A stretch of DNA of 7,038 nt from Anaerofilum sp. (GTDB taxonomy: Bacteria > Bacillota > Clostridia > Oscillospirales > Ruminococcaceae): contig JAHHUF010000091.1 of assembly GCA_020024115.1 (NCBI GenBank), positions 1 to 7,038 of the forward strand, read 5' to 3'. A program made the translations under genes and the position numbers. Of this stretch, positions 6,720 to 7,038 are shown piece by piece. The notes beneath the pieces are model-generated. The model was not told the DNA's origin, did not search any database, and saw nothing but the letters and a program-made list of their open reading frames with translations. The first letter of the stretch is position 1, and the number at the start of each line of letters is the position of its first letter.

Positions 6720-6769
6720 GTTTGAATAGAAATTCTTGAAATATTCAAAAGTCATTTCAAAATTCAAAC
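6720..6769 (-). promoter_or_regulatory. nested inverted repeat before the GH2 start, possible operator or RNA hairpin
   Basis: The outer arms GTTTGAAT (6720-6727) and ATTCAAAC (6762-6769) are perfect 8-base complements. Inside them, TTGAAAT (6736-6742) and ATTTCAA (6754-6760) pair over an 11-base loop. The motif TTTGAA and its complement recur within 50 bases. It ends about 8 bases upstream of the AAGGAAGG ribosome binding site and overlaps the expected start of transcription from the nearer promoter candidate. It could be a repressor or activator site, or a hairpin controlling translation. Confidence 0.45.
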
Positions 6770-6773
6770 AGCT

Positions 6774-6802
6774 TTTATACAATAAATAAGAATTATAAGC
6801 AA
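6774..6802 (-). promoter_or_regulatory. promoter candidate proximal to the GH2 gene
   Basis: On the minus strand TTGCTT (6802-6797) and TATAAA (6779-6774) are 17 bases apart. A perfect TATAAT also lies at 6797-6792 but has no matching upstream box. The start site would fall at the edge of the nested inverted repeat, consistent with regulated expression. The -35 box is weak. Confidence 0.4.
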
Positions 6803-6995
6803 TACTGCAAAAGATTTAGGGTATGTGAGAAAGCCAAGAAATTGACAAATTTTTCGCACTAAGCCAGTAGATGCAAGACAAAAACATAGGAATTCCTGCC
6901 AAATTCCAATTATTTTTAGACAGCAAATACTACTCCTTGCAGAAAAAGACAAAAATTTTGATTTTTCAGATAACCTCCAATATTACTTTTTCCCT

Positions 6996-7024
6996 ATATT
7001 ACTATAATAACACAAATTTATGAA
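6996..7024 (-). promoter_or_regulatory. promoter candidate distal to the GH2 gene
   Basis: On the minus strand TTCATA (7024-7019) and TAATAT (7001-6996) are 17 bases apart. An alternative pair in the same place is TTTACA (7034-7029) and TATTAT (7009-7004), with a long 19-base spacer. Use of this promoter would give a leader of about 300 nt before the GH2 gene. Confidence 0.3.
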
Positions 7025-7038
7025 TAAATGTAAAAATC

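Larger units (their letters stand above)
6694..7038 (-). other. 345-bp noncoding region upstream of the GH2 gene
   Basis: No convincing gene is present. The only open frame of note (6764-6952, minus) would start with TTG, lacks a ribosome binding site and resembles no family I know. The region holds two promoter candidates, a nested inverted repeat next to the GH2 ribosome binding site, and a middle stretch (about 6840-6990) with direct copies of AAGACAAAAA at 6875-6884 and 6946-6955. That stretch also has a 10-bp palindrome AGGAATTCCT (6888-6897). It is probably a promoter plus a long leader or regulatory region. I do not recognise a known riboswitch or small RNA in it. Confidence 0.5.

Noticed and set aside
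6764..6952. 62-codon minus-strand frame with a hydrophobic end upstream of the GH2 gene
   Set aside because: The start codon is TTG (6952-6950), no ribosome binding site precedes it, and it overlaps promoter-like and inverted-repeat sequence. The hydrophobicity fits translation of T-rich DNA.

Overview
The window looks like a piece of the chromosome of a low- to mid-GC Clostridia-type member of the Bacillota. The evidence is AT-rich intergenic DNA, strong purine-rich Shine-Dalgarno sites, sigma-A style promoters, Rho-independent terminators, and Gram-positive versions of RecD2, ComF and MreB. The genus cannot be named from the sequence alone. All four convincing protein genes lie on the minus strand, so transcription runs from high to low coordinates.

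From right to left, positions 6694-7038 are a noncoding leader/promoter region. Next is a 754-residue cytoplasmic glycoside hydrolase of family GH2 (4429-6693), probably a beta-galactosidase-like enzyme with an extra helical C-terminal module. It ends in its own strand-specific terminator (4378-4416). A good sigma-A promoter (4327-4355) follows. About 57 bases downstream of its likely start site is a 156-bp element with 22-bp terminal inverted repeats (4108-4263). It has no coding capacity and looks like a MITE. It forms most of the roughly 240-nt leader of the next operon.

That operon encodes a RecD2-type DNA helicase (1873-4077), a ComF-family phosphoribosyltransferase-like protein (1209-1883, GTG start, 11-bp overlap with recD2) and a divergent MreB/Mbl actin homologue (136-1161). 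It closes with a strong bidirectional hairpin terminator (51-86). The first 40 bases may carry the promoter of the next minus-strand gene.

recD2 and comF form a DNA-processing/competence pair that is probably translationally coupled, and the cell-shape actin gene is co-transcribed behind them. The GH2 gene is a separate unit. I see no tRNA, rRNA, CRISPR array, prophage or complete insertion sequence. The coding part is mostly ordinary. The parts most worth a second look are the MITE-like element in the recD2 leader, the structured region upstream of the GH2 gene, the GH2 C-terminal module and the altered nucleotide-pocket region of the MreB paralogue.
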